DNA of 24,662 bases. Origin: CAZDXJ01 sp964509475. Lineage in GTDB: Bacteria > Pseudomonadota > Gammaproteobacteria > Methylococcales > Methylomonadaceae. The number at the start of each line of letters is the position of its first letter. Positions within the stretch are counted from its first letter, which is position 1. Where the stretch lies: the NCBI GenBank assembly GCA_964509475.1, contig CAZDXJ010000035.1, positions 1 through 24,662 of the forward strand. Reading direction: 5' to 3'. Made by a program: the position numbers and the translations under genes. The notes under the pieces were generated by a model, which was given only the letters and a program-made list of their open reading frames with translations, did not search any database and was not told the DNA's origin. Shown here one piece after another: positions 15,332-23,462 of this stretch.

Positions 15332-16436
15332 ACCGCGTTGGCTGCTGGCCGAACTGACGTATGCCTGTCCTTTGCAGTGCCCTTATTGTTCAAACCCGGT
15401 GGATTATGCCCGTTACCGGCAGGAATTGAGTACCCAGGACTGGAAACGGGTTTTGACCCAGGCGCGTCAAATGGGCGCGGTACAACTGGGTTTTTCCGGC
15501 GGTGAACCCTTGACCCGACAGGATTTGCCGGAACTGGTGCAGCATGCCCGTGATTTGGGCTATTATTCCAATCTGATCACATCCGGTTATGGTTTGAGTG
15601 AAGAAAAAATCGTGCAATTAAAAAATGCCGGCCTGGATCATATTCAAGTCAGTATTCAGGCCAGCAGCGAGGATTTGAATAATTTCCTGGCCGGAACCGA
15701 TTCCTTTCGGCATAAAAAAGAAGTCGCGCGATTGGTCAAAAAACACGGTTATCCGATGGTTCTGTGTGTTGTGATTCACCGGCAAAATATCCACCAGATG
15801 CAGCAGATACTGGAAATGGCCAGTGAACTGGGAGCTGATTATCTGGAATTGGCCAATACCCAATATTATGGTTGGGCGCATCTTAATCGGGATTTGCTGT
15901 TGCCCACCCGCGATCAGTTTGAACAGGCCGAAGCCATTGCTCAAGGCTACAAGGAAAAAGTCGCCGGCCAAATGACGATTTATTATGTGGTACCGGATTT
16001 TTATGAGGATCGGCCCAAGGCCTGCATGAACGGCTGGGGGACGACGTTTTTGACCATCGCCCCCGATGGTGTGGCCTTGCCTTGTCATTCCGCCCGGCAA
16101 CTGCCGGGGCTGGATTGTCCCAATGTCAACGACTACAGCATTGAACAAATTTGGAATGAGTCCAGAGCCTTTAATTTTTTCCGGGGTCTGGACTGGATGA
16201 AGGAACCTTGCCGGAGTTGTGATGAAAAACAAAAGGATTTTGGCGGCTGCCGTTGCCAAGCCTGGTTGCTCACCGGCGATATGTACAATACCGATCCGGT
16301 GTGCAGTAAATCACCGTATAAACACATGATCCAGGATGCGATCGGGCAGGCGGCCCGCAGTAATACGCAGGCAGGTTCTGAAAAGCCACTGGTTTTCAGG
16401 AACAGCAAAAACTCAAAACGTGTTATGGGGCGGTAA
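15324..16436 (+). CDS. pqqE: Radical SAM enzyme PqqE
   Basis: A 370-residue radical SAM enzyme that forms the carbon-carbon bond between Glu and Tyr of PqqA. Cys15, Cys19 and Cys22 in CPLQCPYC bind the SAM-cleaving [4Fe-4S] cluster. The C-terminal SPASM region has the spaced cysteines CHSARQLPG, CRSCDEKQKDFGGCRCQAW and DPVC for auxiliary clusters. I chose ATG 15324 because the family normally begins MTKPRWLLAELTYACPLQ; an in-frame ATG at 15300 adds eight residues. No pqqF or other peptidase gene follows in the window. Confidence 0.95.
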   Translation: MTKPRWLLAELTYACPLQCPYCSNPVDYARYRQELSTQDWKRVLTQARQMGAVQLGFSGGEPLTRQDLPELVQHARDLGYYSNLITSGYGLSEEKIVQLKNAGLDHIQVSIQASSEDLNNFLAGTDSFRHKKEVARLVKKHGYPMVLCVVIHRQNIHQMQQILEMASELGADYLELANTQYYGWAHLNRDLLLPTRDQFEQAEAIAQGYKEKVAGQMTIYYVVPDFYEDRPKACMNGWGTTFLTIAPDGVALPCHSARQLPGLDCPNVNDYSIEQIWNESRAFNFFRGLDWMKEPCRSCDEKQKDFGGCRCQAWLLTGDMYNTDPVCSKSPYKHMIQDAIGQAARSNTQAGSEKPLVFRNSKNSKRVMGR

Positions 16437-16494
16437 GTCTATAGTTACTACGTCAACATCATTTGATGATAGCGTATATGGATAATATATTCAT

Positions 16495-16667
16495 TAAGCG
16501 GCGTGTTTTTTACGCCCACATTTAGCTAATGTTAGGTATGAGAATATCAGTAAAAAAGCCGCTCGAAAGCGACTTTAGATTAAAAGTTAAGCATTAAGGT
16601 TATCACGAACCGCATAGAAAGTTTTATCATTTACAGATTTTGCTCGCCGCTTATTTTGGCGTTAGAT
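16495..16667. other. attC-like inverted-repeat region downstream of mazF
   Basis: TAAGCGGCG (16495-16503) and CGCCGCTTA (16645-16653) form a perfect 9-bp long-range stem. GTTAGAT (16661-16667) fits the integron R-box GTTRRRY and lies directly beyond the mazF stop codon, where an attC site belongs. The opposite R-box (RYYYAAC) is not found, so this is at best a degenerate or incomplete site. The gap 16437-16672 holds nothing else except the terminator at 16552-16576. Confidence 0.3.
16552..16576 (-). terminator. Terminator for mazEF on the minus strand
   Basis: On the minus strand AAAGTCGCT-TTCG-AGCGGCTTT forms a hairpin with one mismatch, followed by a T run (the A run at 16552-16557). It lies about 100 bp past the mazF stop and should end the mazEF transcript. 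Confidence 0.65.
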
Positions 16668-16672
16668 CACAC

Positions 16673-16996
16673 TTAATACGCGAACAACTCTTGCAAAGTA
16701 TTACATAATTCAATCTGAGTGTTTTCATCTATTGATCCTAATTTTTTTATGAATCGTGTTTTATCAACAGCTCTGATTTGATCTAAAAGTATTAGCCCGT
16801 TTTTGTTTTTAAATTTACATTTTATCCTGCATGGAAAATCAAAACCTTTAGTGGTCATTGGGGCAACTATAGCCGTTGATAATGCTGCCATTTCATCCGG
16901 TGAAATGACAACACACGGTCTTGTTTTGTTTATTTCTTTGCCTTTAGTCGGATTTAAAGCGATGAACCAAACCTCAAATCGAGTGATGGATGCCAT
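16673..16996 (-). CDS. mazF: MazF/PemK-type endoribonuclease toxin
   Basis: A 107-residue toxin of the MazF/PemK/CcdB fold. FEVWFIALNPTKGKEINKTR followed by PCVVISPDEM, then IVAPMTT and GLILLDQIRAVDKTRF are the usual conserved blocks. It cuts RNA in the cytoplasm when not bound by its antitoxin. The ATG at 16996 overlaps the antitoxin stop (TAATG) and has GGAG 5 bp upstream; an in-frame GTG two codons earlier is less likely. It is encoded second, after mazE, the standard order. Confidence 0.9.
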   Translation of the reverse strand: MASITRFEVWFIALNPTKGKEINKTRPCVVISPDEMAALSTAIVAPMTTKGFDFPCRIKCKFKNKNGLILLDQIRAVDKTRFIKKLGSIDENTQIELCNTLQELFAY

Positions 16997-17247
16997 TACC
17001 ACTCCAGGTCATCATCTGATGTTAATGGGGCATCTAGCCATTCTCTATCGATTGCTTCTGGGCCATTTGCAAGGGTTGTTTCTATGACTTTTTTCCAGTT
17101 TTCTCTTGGTTTTTTACTTGGAGTAACCAGAATCCCTTGATTGACAACCTGTATATCAAGCTCTTTACCCTCAAGATGGGCTTGCTGTATCAATGGTTTA
17201 GGTATTCTGATGCCTTGAGAGTTACCAATTTTAACTAAATGCGCCAT
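16996..17247 (-). CDS. mazE: MazE-type antitoxin, AbrB-like DNA-binding domain
   Basis: An 83-residue protein with an N-terminal SpoVT/AbrB swapped-hairpin domain (VKIGNSQGIRIPKPLIQQA, then ILVTPSKK) and an acidic, flexible C-terminal tail (DREWLDAPLTSDDDLEW) of the kind that wraps around and blocks MazF. AAGGCGG precedes the ATG. It represses its own promoter in the known systems, and a fitting palindrome overlaps the promoter here. Its stop overlaps the toxin start. Confidence 0.9.
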   Translation of the reverse strand: MAHLVKIGNSQGIRIPKPLIQQAHLEGKELDIQVVNQGILVTPSKKPRENWKKVIETTLANGPEAIDREWLDAPLTSDDDLEW

Positions 17248-17274
17248 ATCGCCGCCTTATTAAATTATGAACGT

Positions 17275-17308
17275 AAAGTAATTATAATGTGATTACTTTA
17301 AATTGCAA
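17275..17308 (-). promoter_or_regulatory. mazEF promoter with palindromic operator
   Basis: On the minus strand, -35 TTGCAA (17303-17308) and -10 TATAAT (17281-17286) are 16 bp apart. A perfect inverted repeat AAAGTAAT (17275-17282)/ATTACTTT (17292-17299) with a 9-bp spacer covers the -10, an ideal place for MazE or MazEF autorepression. Confidence 0.7.
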
Positions 17309-17315
17309 TAGTATG

Positions 17316-17380
17316 GGCTAACAACCAATATCACCTGCCGCTATGGATCACCAGCGAAATAGCGGTCAGAACCGTTAAAT
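17316..17380. other. attC-like site upstream of mazE
   Basis: A 65-bp imperfect palindrome. It begins GGCTAAC (17316-17322) and ends GTTAAAT (17374-17380); the latter fits GTTRRRY exactly and the former misses RYYYAAC at one base. Inside, CCGCTAT (17338-17344) and ATAGCGG (17359-17365) pair perfectly around a 14-base loop, and the adjacent CTG/TCAG pairs with one unpaired T, like the extrahelical bases of attC sites. The length is close to short known attC sites. No integrase gene is present. The rest of 17381-17492 holds nothing clear. Confidence 0.4.
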
Positions 17381-17492
17381 CTGTTGCCGCTTACATTAAC
17401 CTGAGTTCGGGATAAGCTGTCATACTAAAGGCAACAAATCTGAACCAGAAAAGCATGTTGATAATTTGCGCTCGCTATGATTTGCTGAATTT

Positions 17493-18845
17493 TCATGTGC
17501 GGTAAGTATAACGGGCAATCAGACCATTTTCCGTTGTCGTTTCCGGTAGTGGAATTTTAACTTCGTAGCCGCCGCCGGCGGCTTCCTGCATGGCCCGGCC
17601 ATACATGTCCTCCATGTATTCAACAATGATATCGCAGTTGCCCTCCGGCAGGATCAGTTCGATTTTATCACCGACGGCAAATTTGTTTTTGACTTCGATT
17701 TCGGCCAGACCAGTTGTTTTGTCATAATGACGGATTTCACCACAAAATTGTTGCCGGTGGCTTTTTGAATAACCGCTGATGTAATTTTGATATTCATGGG
17801 TATGGTGGCGTTGGTAAAAGCCATCGGTATAGCCGCGATTGGCCAGATTATCCAGTATTCCGATCAGTTCGGGTTGAAAGTCCCGACCGGTCAGGGCATC
17901 GTCAATCGCCTGCCGGTAGGTTTGGGCAGTACGGGCAACATAATAATGGGATTTGGTGCGGCCTTCGATTTTCAGACTGTCCACGCCGATTTCCACCAAG
18001 CGCTGGATATGTTCGATAGCACGCAGGTCTTTGGAATTCATGATATAAGTACCGTGTTCATCTTCCATGACGGGTAATAATTCGCCTGGCCGGCCTTCTT
18101 CCTGAAGAAAATAGATATTATCGGCCAGCGGGTGCCTTTCGGCACCGCCGCAATTCGCGGTACTCAGCGACTGCATGGATAGAATGTTGTTGCTATCGGG
18201 CACATAATCGCCTTCGGCATTTTCCCGTGCCGGCAGGGTATCGTATTTCCAGCGGCACGAGTTGGTACAGGTACCCTGATTCGGATCGCGATGGTTGAAA
18301 TAACCGGACAATAAACAGCGTCCAGAATAGGCGATACATAAAGCGCCATGGACAAAGACCTCCAGTTCCATATCCGGACATTGCTGACGGATTTCGGCGA
18401 TTTCATCCAGAGACAGTTCGCGCGATAAAATGATGCGCTGTATACCAATGCCTTGCCAGAATTTGACGGTCGCGTAATTGACGGTATTGGCCTGTACCGA
18501 CAAATGTATCGGCATATCGGGCCAGGTTTCACGCATCATCATGATCAAGCCGGGATCGGCCATGATAAGCGCATCGGGGCGCATATCAACAATGGGTTGC
18601 ATGTCCTTGATAAAGGTTTTGATTTTGCTGTTATGCGGGATCACGTTGGCGGCCAGAAAAAATTTTTTGCCCAGGCGATGGGCTTCGGCGATGCCGGTGG
18701 CGAGATTCTGTTCCAGAAAATCATTATTACGCACTCTCAGGCTGTAACGCGGTTGCCCCGCATAAACTGCATCCGCGCCAAACGCAAACGCATAACGCAT
18801 GTTTTTCAAGGTTCCGGCGGGTGAGAGCAGTTCGATTTGTTTCAT
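17493..18845 (-). CDS. trhP: tRNA 5-hydroxyuridine synthesis protein TrhP (YegQ), U32 family
   Basis: A 450-residue protein of the peptidase U32 family. The start KQIELLSPAGTLKNMRYAFA, then FGADAVYAGQPRYSLR, HGALCIAYSGRCLLSGYFN and the cysteine pair in QGTCTNSCRW match YegQ, whose E. coli length is 453. TrhP, with prephenate as a precursor source and Fe-S assembly genes, is needed to hydroxylate U34 in certain tRNAs; despite the family name it is not shown to be a peptidase. ATG 18845 is preferred over an upstream TTG at 18851. It is a single-gene unit here. Confidence 0.88.
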   Translation of the reverse strand: MKQIELLSPAGTLKNMRYAFAFGADAVYAGQPRYSLRVRNNDFLEQNLATGIAEAHRLGKKFFLAANVIPHNSKIKTFIKDMQPIVDMRPDALIMADPGLIMMMRETWPDMPIHLSVQANTVNYATVKFWQGIGIQRIILSRELSLDEIAEIRQQCPDMELEVFVHGALCIAYSGRCLLSGYFNHRDPNQGTCTNSCRWKYDTLPARENAEGDYVPDSNNILSMQSLSTANCGGAERHPLADNIYFLQEEGRPGELLPVMEDEHGTYIMNSKDLRAIEHIQRLVEIGVDSLKIEGRTKSHYYVARTAQTYRQAIDDALTGRDFQPELIGILDNLANRGYTDGFYQRHHTHEYQNYISGYSKSHRQQFCGEIRHYDKTTGLAEIEVKNKFAVGDKIELILPEGNCDIIVEYMEDMYGRAMQEAAGGGYEVKIPLPETTTENGLIARYTYRT

Positions 18846-18939
18846 GTGCAAGTCAATCTTTAGTAAAACAGTGGGTATTTTACCTTATGTTGACTATGTG
18901 GCATATATTCTGCTGTCATATTGTGCCGATATGCAGTCT

Positions 18940-19150
18940 CAAAAGCTGTTTGTTATACTCTCGCTTGTTCCATCCTACAGAGTCAGGAATACGGCACAGC
19001 GTAGGGTCGATCAAGCGCAGCAGATCGAGCAAGGATATGGAACGAACGGCGCTTCGTTACCGAAAGCGGAACCGCCCGGCGCCACTCGATACCTAAAAAA
19101 CAAGGTGCTGGAAAAATTTTCCTGTTCAGCTTTTTTGACGAAGAAAGTGT
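18940..19150. other. Gene-free stretch with several hairpins
   Basis: The 397-bp gap 18846-19242 has no supported gene. It contains TATACT (18954-18959), an inverted repeat TCGATC/GATCGA near 19008-19030, AACGAA/TTCGTT near 19042-19060, and a GGAAAAATTTTCC palindrome with flanking CAGCTTTTTT near 19111-19136 that could end a plus-strand transcript. These could be a decayed repeat or a small structured RNA. No -35 box matches the -10. I cannot decide between the two. Confidence 0.2.
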
Positions 19151-19242
19151 AGTTATTGATTTTTTGTATCTTTCGCACTTAATTCATTGATATTCGAAAT
19201 TCCGCCACATGCAGTATATTTGCAAGCTGTAGAATCGGGCGT

Positions 19243-19890
19243 TCAATATTTGATAATACCCGAGGCAACGGCAATACGGGTTATTTCGGCGACGCTTGAG
19301 ACACGCAGCTTTTTTTTTATTTGAGTCGTATAATTTGCAACCGTTTTATAGCTCAAACAAAGTTCGCCGGCAATTTTATGCAGAGTCAGGCCCTGGGCCA
19401 GCAATTTGAATATATCAAATTCGCGTGTCGACAGGGTTTGGGTGATTTCCTGAAAATCCTGTCCGGTTGGCTGTTTTGGATGCTCAGGAAGCAGTCCTTT
19501 TTCAATATACATGCGATCTTCAAGCAGTGTGGCAATCGCGTCAAGCAGAAGTTCCGGTGCGCTGGTTTTACTGATATAAGCTTTGGCGCCGGCGTTTAAG
19601 GCACGATGGATATACACGGGCTGATCATGGACGCTGAATACCAGGATTTTCGCATCGGCATCACGCTGGGTCAGGCGGCGTATGGTTTCCAGACCACCGA
19701 TGCCGGGCATGGATAAATCCATGATGACAATATCCGGTTGCAATTGCGAATAAACCTGCAGCGCTTGTTCACCGCGTTCGGCTTCGGCAATGATGGGCTT
19801 GACAGCAGCGGTCAGTAATAGCTTAAAACCGGCCCGGACCACGGCATGATCATCAACCAGCAGCAGTTTAATCGGTTCATTCGATGTCAT
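19243..19890 (-). CDS. LuxR/NarL-family response regulator
   Basis: A 215-residue regulator. The receiver domain starts IKLLLVDDHAVVRAGFKLLL with Asp58 as phosphoacceptor (VIMDLSMPG) and has the switch residues KILVFSVHD and AYISKTS. The LuxR-type helix-turn-helix is LSTREFDIFKLLAQG to SYKTVANYTTQIKKKL. I chose ATG 19890, which overlaps the kinase stop (ATGA). A longer frame start at 19947 lies inside the kinase gene. It is surely the partner of the kinase upstream. The divergent beta-propeller/ketosynthase unit is a plausible target (inference). Confidence 0.9.
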   Translation of the reverse strand: MTSNEPIKLLLVDDHAVVRAGFKLLLTAAVKPIIAEAERGEQALQVYSQLQPDIVIMDLSMPGIGGLETIRRLTQRDADAKILVFSVHDQPVYIHRALNAGAKAYISKTSAPELLLDAIATLLEDRMYIEKGLLPEHPKQPTGQDFQEITQTLSTREFDIFKLLAQGLTLHKIAGELCLSYKTVANYTTQIKKKLRVSSVAEITRIAVASGIIKY

Positions 19891-21203
19891 AACGGGATTT
19901 GTACGCTGATTTGCATTCCCTGGCCGGGTTGGGAAGTGATTTTGCATTGGCCGCCTAAGGATTTAACACGTTCGGCCAGCCCCAGCAAACCAAATCCGGC
20001 GTTGATCTGATCGATTCGGCAACCCTGGCCATTATCATTGACTTGTAAATGTAAAGTATTGGTTTTTTGTTCAAGGTGTAATGTGATATGGGTTTGGGTC
20101 GCCTGGGCATGGCGTACCGTGTTGGTTAGACATTCCTGGATAATCCGGAAAACCTGTATGCTAATGCGTTCGTCCAGTTTGTCAACTTCTTCCGCATTGC
20201 AATGTAGAAACAAAGACAAGTCGGGATAGCGTTTCAGCCAGTTACGGCTTAAATCTTCCAGGGTCGCGGCAAGGCCCAGTTCGGACAGCATAAGCGGGTG
20301 CAATTGGTGCATCATCGAACGGACAACGTTCATGAGATGATCGCATTGTTCGGCAATGGTTGTCATGATGTTGTTAATGTGAGGCGCTTTGTGGGTTGCC
20401 GTAACCGCCATGACCTTGATTGCGGTCAGAGATTGGCCGAGTTCGTCGTGTAACTCCCGGGCCAGATGTCGGCGCTCTTCTTCCTGGATTTGCAGGGAAT
20501 GCTGGGTCAAGGCGCGATTTTGTTTTTGGGTTTGTTCCAGCACACAAGTCATATGGTTGATGGCCTGGGCAATACGGTCATATTCAAGGATTTCGAATTT
20601 GGGCAGTTTTTTTTGGTATTCTCCCGTTTCAATCAAGTGCAGATTGTCTTTGATGATATCAATAGCCCCCAGAGTTTTGTTAAAAACCCGGTGTACGGCC
20701 ACAAAACTGAAGGCAACCAGGCAACCTATGGTGATGAAAAAGGCCAGTGTTTCATGCCAGACTTCGGTGATTTCGTCCAGTGGGTTGGCCTGGATAATCA
20801 GAGTCAACGGCGGCCCATGCGCAGCGGTGATGGGGTATTCAATTTTGGGATAATGACTCGTAACCAGGTTGATAAACCAGCGGGGAGGTGGGTTGTCTTT
20901 TGAAACATCGCGCTGGCCTTGAAGGGTATCGATAATTTGTCCGCCTGAGTTTTTCAGTTTGATGTGCAAATGCCGGGTCTGTTGCAAGTCATTTAACCGG
21001 CTTAGCCAACCGGTGACAGCGGAAAGTTCTGAAGTGGGCAGGGAAAGATTGAGTTTGACCAGTTGCAAGGTCAGGTTGATGGAGGAGTCAACTTCTTTGC
21101 GGACGGCGTTGCGTGCCTGCCAGATGGCTATCGCCCCCCCTAGAAAAAAGACAATGCATGAAATAATCAATATGCGAATGCTGATTTGGTAACGCAGACT
21201 CAT
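19887..21203 (-). CDS. NarX/UhpB-type sensor histidine kinase
   Basis: A 438-residue kinase: TM1 near residues 8-28, a periplasmic part of about 120 residues, TM2 near 151-173, a HAMP-like linker, then a HisKA_3 domain with His252 in LARELHDELGQSL. The HATPase domain shows the N box ECLTNTVRHA and the G boxes DNGQG and GFGLLGLAERV. The HisKA_3 type pairs with LuxR-type regulators such as the overlapping downstream gene. The sensed signal is unknown. In other bacteria such pairs control alcohol dehydrogenase systems, but nothing in the sequence proves that here. Confidence 0.9.
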   Translation of the reverse strand: MSLRYQISIRILIISCIVFFLGGAIAIWQARNAVRKEVDSSINLTLQLVKLNLSLPTSELSAVTGWLSRLNDLQQTRHLHIKLKNSGGQIIDTLQGQRDVSKDNPPPRWFINLVTSHYPKIEYPITAAHGPPLTLIIQANPLDEITEVWHETLAFFITIGCLVAFSFVAVHRVFNKTLGAIDIIKDNLHLIETGEYQKKLPKFEILEYDRIAQAINHMTCVLEQTQKQNRALTQHSLQIQEEERRHLARELHDELGQSLTAIKVMAVTATHKAPHINNIMTTIAEQCDHLMNVVRSMMHQLHPLMLSELGLAATLEDLSRNWLKRYPDLSLFLHCNAEEVDKLDERISIQVFRIIQECLTNTVRHAQATQTHITLHLEQKTNTLHLQVNDNGQGCRIDQINAGFGLLGLAERVKSLGGQCKITSQPGQGMQISVQIPL

Positions 21204-21302
21204 GAATGTTTTTTTAAATACAGGAAAATTTCCCTTTTTTGTTTATTTCGCGGAAAATAATGGAAAATATTGTTTTGAATGTTTTTTATGATGGAAGGAT
21301 GT

Positions 21303-22259
21303 ATGAGACATATTTGGGTTATCGTTTTGTGGATGGTCAGTTATCATACCATCGCCGAAACAATTTTTGTCACTCTGGAAAAAGATAATGCCGTTGCTGT
21401 TGTCGATCCGCAGGATGGCAAGTTATTAAAGACCTTTCCGGTCGGGCAAAGACCGCGTGGTATCGCCATTGATAAATCGGGGCAATGGCTGTACATTGCA
21501 GCCAGTGATAGTGATGTGATTCAGATCGTGGACAGTTCCAGCTTGCAGGTGACAGGAACACTGCCTTCCGGCGAGGATCCGGAGACATTCGCGATTGGGG
21601 TCGATGAAAAATTGATGTATGTGGCCAATGAAGACGACAGCCAGGTTACGGTTATCGATATCGGCAAGGCCCGTTTGATCAAACAGATACCGGTAGGCGT
21701 CGAGCCGGAACCGGTCGCGGTCAGTCTGGATAAGAAATGGGTGGCGTGTGCTTCCGAGACGACCAATATGGTGCATTGGATCGATCCGAAAACCCTAACG
21801 GTGCAGGATAATACCCTGGTTGATCCGAGGCCACGGGGCTTGCGTTTTACCGATGACAGTAAGCAACTTTGGGTCAGTTCGGAAATCGGGCGCACGGTGA
21901 GTGTTTTGGATACGGCAAGCCATAAAATTATCGAAACCATTGCCTTTGATATTCCCGGTGTCAGCCGGGACAAGATTCAGCCTGTGGGTATCCGTATTGA
22001 TAAAGACAGGCGCTGGGCCTATGTTGCTTTGGGACCGGCCAACCGGGTGGCGCTGATCGATGCACAATCCTTGCAAGTGGAAAAATATTTTTTGGTCGGT
22101 CAGCGGGTTTGGAATCTGGCTTTTTCACCCGATCAAAAACGGCTTTATACCGCAAACGGGGTCAGTAACGATATTTCGATTATCGATCTTGAAGCAATGA
22201 AGGTGACCCAATCGATTGCGGTCGGCCGCTACCCCTGGGGTATTGCGGTCAAACCCTGA
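21303..22259 (+). CDS. Secreted YVTN-type beta-propeller protein
   Basis: A 318-residue protein with a signal peptide (HIWVIVLWMVSYHTIA), followed by about seven repeats of roughly 42 residues, as in AVAVVDPQDGKLLKTFPVGQ then RPRGIAIDKSGQWLYIA. This is the YVTN beta-propeller pattern, close to the group found with PQQ-dependent alcohol oxidation genes. It would fold as a periplasmic propeller; function is unknown. ATG 21303 is chosen because GGAAGGA lies just before it; an earlier in-frame start at 21279 adds eight residues. It is divergent from the two-component pair and 4 bp before the ketosynthase. Confidence 0.85.
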   Translation: MRHIWVIVLWMVSYHTIAETIFVTLEKDNAVAVVDPQDGKLLKTFPVGQRPRGIAIDKSGQWLYIAASDSDVIQIVDSSSLQVTGTLPSGEDPETFAIGVDEKLMYVANEDDSQVTVIDIGKARLIKQIPVGVEPEPVAVSLDKKWVACASETTNMVHWIDPKTLTVQDNTLVDPRPRGLRFTDDSKQLWVSSEIGRTVSVLDTASHKIIETIAFDIPGVSRDKIQPVGIRIDKDRRWAYVALGPANRVALIDAQSLQVEKYFLVGQRVWNLAFSPDQKRLYTANGVSNDISIIDLEAMKVTQSIAVGRYPWGIAVKP

Positions 22260-22263
22260 ATCC

Positions 22264-23457
22264 ATGTCATTAAAAATCATGCCACCGGTAGCGGTGACGG
22301 CGTATAGCGTGTTAAACGGTTGCGGGGCCGGTAATGAGGTCTTTTACCGGGCTTTGTGTGATCAGCAATCGGCGTTGGGCGATTTGACCTTGCTGGATGT
22401 GCCGTTCAGTGCCCCGGTTGCGCAAATTCATGCCGACTTGCCTTCGGTACCCGCAAGCTTGCAGGCTTATCAGTGTCGTAATACCCGGGTCGCCCTGGCG
22501 GCGTTAAATCATGCGCCGGATGGTGTGCGCGAGGCGGTGGAAAAAGCCCGGGTGGTTTATGGCGCCCAACGGGTTGCCGTGATTATCGGTACCAGTACTT
22601 CGGGTTTGTATGAAACGGAAATGGCCTATAAGCGGTTGCTGCAAACCGGAAAAATGCCGGAAGATTTTCACTTTTTGAGCCGTCATGCTTATCAGGCGAC
22701 GGCGCGGTTTTTACAGAAAGAACTGGCCTTGCAAGGACCTTGTTTTGCGATTTCCACGGCCTGTTCATCGGCGGCCAAGGCTATTGCTGCGGGTCAGCGC
22801 TTAATCAATAACGGTATCTGCGATGCCGTTTTGAGCGGTGGCGTGGATACGCTTTGTCAACTGACCTTGCGCGGTTTTCACAGTCTGGAACTGGTGGCAC
22901 CGCGACCTTGCCGGCCGATGGATAAAAACCGGCAGGGTATCAATATTGGTGAAGGTGCAGGTTTGTTGTTATTGGAAAAGTCGGGTTCACAGAATCGTGA
23001 CTGTCCGCATCTTCTGGCGGCGGGAGAATCCTCCGATGCCTATCATATGAGTTCACCGCACCCTGAAGGCCTGGGCGCGGCTTTGGCCATGCGCAATGCT
23101 CTGGCATCGGCTGGACTTACAACGGTTGATTATCTGAATCTTCATGCGACTGCGACCCGGATCAATGATGCCGTGGAAGCCAAGGCGGTATTTGACGTGT
23201 TTGGCGATAACCTGCCTTGCAGCGGGACGAAAGGTATAACCGGGCATACCCTGGGTGCAGCCGGTGCGATTGAAGCGATTGTCGCACTCTTGGCGTTGCG
23301 TTATCAGTTTATGCCGGGCACGGCCGGTTTGCGGCAGACTGATAACGATTGTCATTGTCATGTGCTTAAAACCCCCTGTTCGGCCCATGTAGCAAAGGTA
23401 ATGAGTAATTCTTTCGGTTTTGGTGGCAATAACGCCAGTTTGATTTTTGCGGGTTAG
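22264..23457 (+). CDS. FabF-like beta-ketoacyl synthase
   Basis: A 397-residue condensing enzyme with an intact Cys-His-His triad: Cys167 in ISTACSSAAKAI, His294 in LNLHATATRINDAVEAKAV and His328 in GTKGITGHTLGAAGA. It should condense malonyl-ACP with an acyl chain in the cytoplasm. The sequence departs from housekeeping FabF (HATATRIND where FabF has HGTSTPxND), and a chain-length-factor-like gene follows. Both points suggest a specialised pathway such as an aryl polyene or similar polyketide. The start at ATG 22264 lies 4 bp after the propeller stop. No ACP, ketoreductase or dehydratase gene is in the window. Confidence 0.88.
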   Translation: MSLKIMPPVAVTAYSVLNGCGAGNEVFYRALCDQQSALGDLTLLDVPFSAPVAQIHADLPSVPASLQAYQCRNTRVALAALNHAPDGVREAVEKARVVYGAQRVAVIIGTSTSGLYETEMAYKRLLQTGKMPEDFHFLSRHAYQATARFLQKELALQGPCFAISTACSSAAKAIAAGQRLINNGICDAVLSGGVDTLCQLTLRGFHSLELVAPRPCRPMDKNRQGINIGEGAGLLLLEKSGSQNRDCPHLLAAGESSDAYHMSSPHPEGLGAALAMRNALASAGLTTVDYLNLHATATRINDAVEAKAVFDVFGDNLPCSGTKGITGHTLGAAGAIEAIVALLALRYQFMPGTAGLRQTDNDCHCHVLKTPCSAHVAKVMSNSFGFGGNNASLIFAG

Positions 23458-23462
23458 ACGCT

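Noticed and set aside
15618..16259. Long minus-strand open frame of 213 codons
   Set aside because: It lies fully inside pqqE, which has clear homology on the plus strand; the antisense frame has no recognisable domain.
17400..17425. Insertion-sequence end (CCTGAGTTCGGGATAAG)
   Set aside because: Only a short motif without a partner end, transposase or duplication; not enough to call an element.
20389..20903. Plus-strand open frames of about 150 codons
   Set aside because: They are antisense to the NarX-type kinase, with composition that reflects the opposite strand and no domain signal.
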